This document shows positions 49,565 through 52,233 of a stretch of DNA of 52,233 nucleotides, piece after piece. The notes beneath the pieces are model-generated. The model had not been told where the DNA came from, ran no database searches, and saw only the letters and a program-made list of their open reading frames with translations. Location: NCBI RefSeq assembly GCF_000648615.1, contig NZ_JFZC01000036.1, positions 1-52,233 of the forward strand, given 5' to 3'. The position numbers and the translations under genes were made by a program. This DNA comes from Sporolactobacillus terrae DSM 11697. Lineage in GTDB: Bacteria; Bacillota; Bacilli; Bacillales; Sporolactobacillaceae. Positions within the stretch are counted from its first letter, which is position 1, and each line of letters begins with the position of its first letter.

Positions 49565-51004
49565 ATGGAGTTTTTAAGCAGACTCGTTGCATTGTATGCA
49601 ACGTTATTCAGAAAGAAACCAATGGACTTTACCGTTCATCAAGCGAAAGGCAATAAGGGGTTGCAAAAAGCGTTAGGCGCTTTTGATTTAACGATGCTTG
49701 GTGTCGGCGCCGTCATTGGTACCGGAATCTTTGTCATGACCGGGGTTGTTGCAGCGGAGCATTCTGGGCCGGCAATTGTCCTGTCATTTCTTTTATCCGG
49801 AATCGCCTGTGCGTTTGCCGCCTTATGCTATGCGGAATTTGCATCGATGATTCCTGCATCAGGGAGCGCCTACACCTATGGGTACACCGTATTTGGGGAA
49901 CTGTTTGCATGGATCCTCGGCTGGGACTTGATCCTTGAATACGGACTTGCCTGTTCCGTAGTTGCAAGCGGTTGGTCCGCATACTTTCAAGAATTGATTC
50001 GCGGCTTCGGGCTGCATTTGCCGACCGAGATAAGTTCTGCATTTAATCCGAGCGCCGGTACTTATTTTGACTTAATGGCAACGGTGATTGTGTTCGCACT
50101 CTCATTGATCTTGCTCAGCGGCGTTAAAGAGTCAAGTCGGATTAATGATATTATGGTACTGATTAAAATCGGCGTTGTTCTGCTGTTCATCGTTGTCGGC
50201 GCCTTTTATGTTCAGCCGACCAACTGGACGCCCTTCATGCCGTTTGGTTTCGATGGGGTGGTTCAGGGCGCTGCAACGGCGTTCCTGTCCTACATCGGAT
50301 TTGATGCGGTTTCCTCTGCGTCCGAAGAAGTACGCAATCCGCAGCGCGACATGCCCATTGGGATTCTCTCTTCATTGGCAGTCTGCATGGTCTTGTATGT
50401 GGCGGTTTCGCTTGTCTTAACCGGGATGGTCCCTTATACAAAGCTGAATGTAGGCGACCCGGTTGCTTTTGCGCTCCGCTTTGTGCATCAAGATTGGGTG
50501 GCCGGTTTTGTCTCTCTAGGCGCGATTTTGGGAATCACAACCGTGCTGTTTGTTATGATGTATGGACAGACACGCCTGTTCTTTGCCATCAGCCGTGACG
50601 GCCTGCTGCCGAAATCGATCTCACGTCTGACAAAAGGAAAGAAAACGCCTGTGTTCAGTATTTTGCTGACATGGGGCATGGCAACCGTCTTCTCTGCGCT
50701 CATTCCTCTTGGTGAATTAGCACAGCTTGTCAATATCGGAACGCTATTTGCATTTATCTGTGTCTCAATCGGTGTGGTTGTCCTTCGTATCAAGCGGCCG
50801 GACATAAAGCGTAATTTTAAGGTTCCGTTTGTTTATGTAATTCCGTTCCTGTCCGTACTGGCCTGTGGCTATCTGATGATTAACTTGACCGGACAGACAT
50901 GGATTCGCTTCATTATTTGGTTCGTCATTGGTTTGGTTATCTATTTTGCTTTTGGATTTAGGCACAGTGAACTTGGAAAACGGAAGAAACAACTTCACTC
51001 ATAA
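49565..51004 (+). CDS. APC-superfamily amino acid permease (cationic amino acid transporter type)
   Basis: A 479-residue transporter with 12 or more hydrophobic helices. The APC signature GVGAVIGTGIFVMTGVVA lies in TM1 (about 46-63), YAEFASMIPASGSAYTYGYTVFGELFAWILGWDLILEYG follows TM2-3, and FLSYIGFDAVSSASEEVRNPQRDMPIGI lies around TM6-7. These place it with YfnA/CAT-type permeases for basic or branched amino acids; the substrate cannot be fixed. The family usually ends with 12-14 helices. ATG 49565 follows AAGGAG. Single gene with own promoter and terminator. Confidence 0.9.
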   Translation: MEFLSRLVALYATLFRKKPMDFTVHQAKGNKGLQKALGAFDLTMLGVGAVIGTGIFVMTGVVAAEHSGPAIVLSFLLSGIACAFAALCYAEFASMIPASGSAYTYGYTVFGELFAWILGWDLILEYGLACSVVASGWSAYFQELIRGFGLHLPTEISSAFNPSAGTYFDLMATVIVFALSLILLSGVKESSRINDIMVLIKIGVVLLFIVVGAFYVQPTNWTPFMPFGFDGVVQGAATAFLSYIGFDAVSSASEEVRNPQRDMPIGILSSLAVCMVLYVAVSLVLTGMVPYTKLNVGDPVAFALRFVHQDWVAGFVSLGAILGITTVLFVMMYGQTRLFFAISRDGLLPKSISRLTKGKKTPVFSILLTWGMATVFSALIPLGELAQLVNIGTLFAFICVSIGVVVLRIKRPDIKRNFKVPFVYVIPFLSVLACGYLMINLTGQTWIRFIIWFVIGLVIYFAFGFRHSELGKRKKQLHS

Positions 51005-51020
51005 TTGATTGAGTAATCAG

Positions 51021-51056
51021 CGGAAAAGAAGCTCCTTCTTTTCCGTTATTTTTTTG
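51021..51056 (+). terminator. Terminator of the permease gene
   Basis: CGGAAAAGAAG (51021-51031), CTC loop, CTTCTTTTCCG (51035-51045), then TTA and a long T run. Confidence 0.9.
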
Positions 51057-51163
51057 CGAGCCAAACAAGAAGTTTGACGAATGAAGGCGGTCGTGCGATG
51101 ATCAGGTTGCGTACTTTTGACAAATTTGCAAACAATGATCAATTTTATAAAGAGGTGCTTGAT

Positions 51164-51376
51164 ATGTTAGGCGGTATTGGCATTCCCGGATTAATTCTGA
51201 TTCTCGTCATCGCGCTGGTGATCTTCGGACCGTCCAAACTTCCTGAAATCGGCAGAGCTTTTGGCAAAACGCTAAAAGAATTTAAAAATGCGACACAGGG
51301 ATTAGGCGAAGACAGTGACCCTGATGCGAAAACATCAGTCGTCAGGGCAGAGAAGACAAGCGGTAAAAAGGACTGA
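51164..51376 (+). CDS. tatA: Twin-arginine translocase protein TatA
   Basis: A 70-residue pore-forming subunit for export of folded proteins. A short start [38 protein letters not shown] gives one transmembrane helix, the FGPSKLPE hinge and the amphipathic helix, followed by a charged tail. ATG 51164 follows AGAGGTG; the open frame extends 30 codons further 5' without family support. tatC starts 11 bp after the stop, so it is a minimal TatA-TatC pair as in Gram-positive bacteria. Confidence 0.95.
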   Translation: MLGGIGIPGLILILVIALVIFGPSKLPEIGRAFGKTLKEFKNATQGLGEDSDPDAKTSVVRAEKTSGKKD

Positions 51377-51387
51377 GATCGAGACGC

Positions 51388-52137
51388 ATGGCCGACAAAA
51401 AAATGGCGCTCATTGAGCATTTCAATGAGCTGCGCAGAAGAATGATAGCTGTATTTATTGTGTTTATCGCCAGCAGCGCGACGATGTTATTTTTCGTAAA
51501 ACGCTGCTATTTATGGCTGGTCCATGATCTTGGTGTCGGCAGCAAGTTGGCAGTTCTTGGGCCGACAGAAATTGTCAGCGTTTATTTTCTCATCGCCGGT
51601 GTGGCGGCTCTGGCGGTGACTGTTCCGTTTGCAGCATGGCAGCTGTGGCGGTTTGTCGCACCGGCACTGAGTGAGAAAGAACGCAGGGTAACGCTTTCTT
51701 ATATTCCGGCGATCTTTCTGCTCTTTATCGGCGGACTTGTCTTCGGCTATGAGATCGTTTTTCCGAACATCCTTCACTTTTTACTCGGATTGAATGATGG
51801 GACGTTTCAGGTCGTCTTTACAACGGAACGCTATTTTCGTTTTATGACGCATAGCGTCCTGCCCTTTGGTTTTTTATTTGAATTACCAGTAATTGTCGTT
51901 TTCTTGACTAATATCGGGATTCTTACGCCGGTACGGATGCGAAAAATGCGCCGCATCGCTTATTTTGTCTTAATCGTGGTCGGCGTTGTGATGTCGCCGC
52001 CGGACTTTGTTTCAGACATTCTCATGTCGGTTCCGCTGCTGCTGCTCTATGAAATTTGTGTTTCCGTTGCTTTGATAACGTATCGGCGCAAAGTGAGAAG
52101 GAGCCGCAAAACTGAAGATCAAGTGGAGCTAAGCTGA
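51388..52137 (+). CDS. tatC: Twin-arginine translocase protein TatC
   Basis: A 249-residue receptor for twin-arginine signal peptides with six transmembrane helices. Conserved start LIEHFNELRRRMIAVF, then PFAAWQLWRFVAPALSEKERR, FGYEIVFPNILHFLL, FGFLFELPVIVVFL and SPPDFVSDILMSVPLLLLYEICV, all typical TatC motifs. ATG 51388 lies 11 bp after tatA with only a modest GAG-type ribosome site. No twin-arginine substrate gene is visible in the window. Confidence 0.95.
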   Translation: MADKKMALIEHFNELRRRMIAVFIVFIASSATMLFFVKRCYLWLVHDLGVGSKLAVLGPTEIVSVYFLIAGVAALAVTVPFAAWQLWRFVAPALSEKERRVTLSYIPAIFLLFIGGLVFGYEIVFPNILHFLLGLNDGTFQVVFTTERYFRFMTHSVLPFGFLFELPVIVVFLTNIGILTPVRMRKMRRIAYFVLIVVGVVMSPPDFVSDILMSVPLLLLYEICVSVALITYRRKVRRSRKTEDQVELS

Positions 52138-52206
52138 AAACAGGCACTATGTGTAAAATGTTTCTCGGGGGATAAATTTGATGTGGGCGTAAGAGGATGC
52201 GATGGC

Positions 52207-52233
52207 ATGCAGTTCTTTCTTTATTTCTTTTTA
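52207..52233 (+). other. Possible start of a further gene, cut by the window end
   Basis: ATG 52207 with GAGG about 11 nt upstream begins MQFFLYFFL, open to the end of the window. The nearby ATG 52202 is an alternative. Too little sequence to judge. Confidence 0.2.

Overview
The window is the chromosome of an endospore-forming, flagellated member of the Bacilli. Low-G+C Gram-positive hallmarks are a +1-frameshifted prfB, SigD/SigH/SigK-type promoters, a CtsR box, a CggR operator, Crh/HprK carbon control, MinJ and a CotD-like spore coat protein. From hag to eno the genes follow the Bacillus subtilis order (hag-flaG-fliD-fliS-fliT-hpf-secA-prfB-yvjA-ftsEX-ctpB-minJ-uvrBA-yvlCD-hprK-lgt-ppaX-yvcD-trxB-rapZ-yvcK-whiA-crh-clpP-rpoN-cggR-gapA-pgk-tpiA-eno), but compressed into about 50 kb. 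Some familiar members are missing (cccB, swrA, csbA, yvcI, gpmI). A Sporolactobacillaceae-like lineage is plausible, but that is inference only.

Layout: 1-2.9 kb is an AT-rich accessory patch. It holds a decayed coiled-coil gene, then an intact two-gene unit: a 126-residue unknown protein translationally coupled to a 533-residue SIR2-like protein that keeps all sirtuin hallmark positions. This is the best candidate for an undescribed (probably defence-related) system. 2.9-7.3 kb is the flagellar filament cluster with two SigD promoters and a CsrA-type hairpin in the hag leader. 7.4-13.5 kb holds a small antisense-strand gene, hpf, secA and prfB. 14-22.2 kb holds a YitT-family membrane protein, a VanA/B-type D-Ala ligase, ftsEX, ctpB and minJ. 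22.4-28.7 kb holds abrB, uvrBA and yvlCD. 28.9-38.6 kb holds hprK-lgt-ppaX, a TPR protein, trxB, rapZ-yvcK-whiA-crh and, on the minus strand, clpP. 39-42.9 kb holds tRNA-Arg, a cotD-like gene, corA and rpoN. 43-48.9 kb is the glycolytic operon without a phosphoglycerate mutase. 49-52.2 kb holds an amino-acid permease and tatAC.

The intergenic DNA is unusual. A composite repeat occurs at five places. It consists of a GC-rich hairpin block and/or arrays of tiny hairpins with a conserved TCC loop and compensatory base changes. Each copy lies just 3' of an intrinsic terminator and in the orientation of the terminated gene. Two 21-bp-unit tandem arrays flank secA-prfB. One of them has a 113-bp higher-order period (21+21+21+29+21).

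The genes form connected modules: filament assembly with its chaperones and CsrA control; protein export (SecA, TatAC, Lgt); division and polarity (FtsEX, MinJ); excision repair under a LexA-like box; sporulation (CtpB, CotD, AbrB); and central carbon control (HprK-Crh-CggR, YvcK/RapZ). Where a start was moved from the longest open frame, the entry says why.
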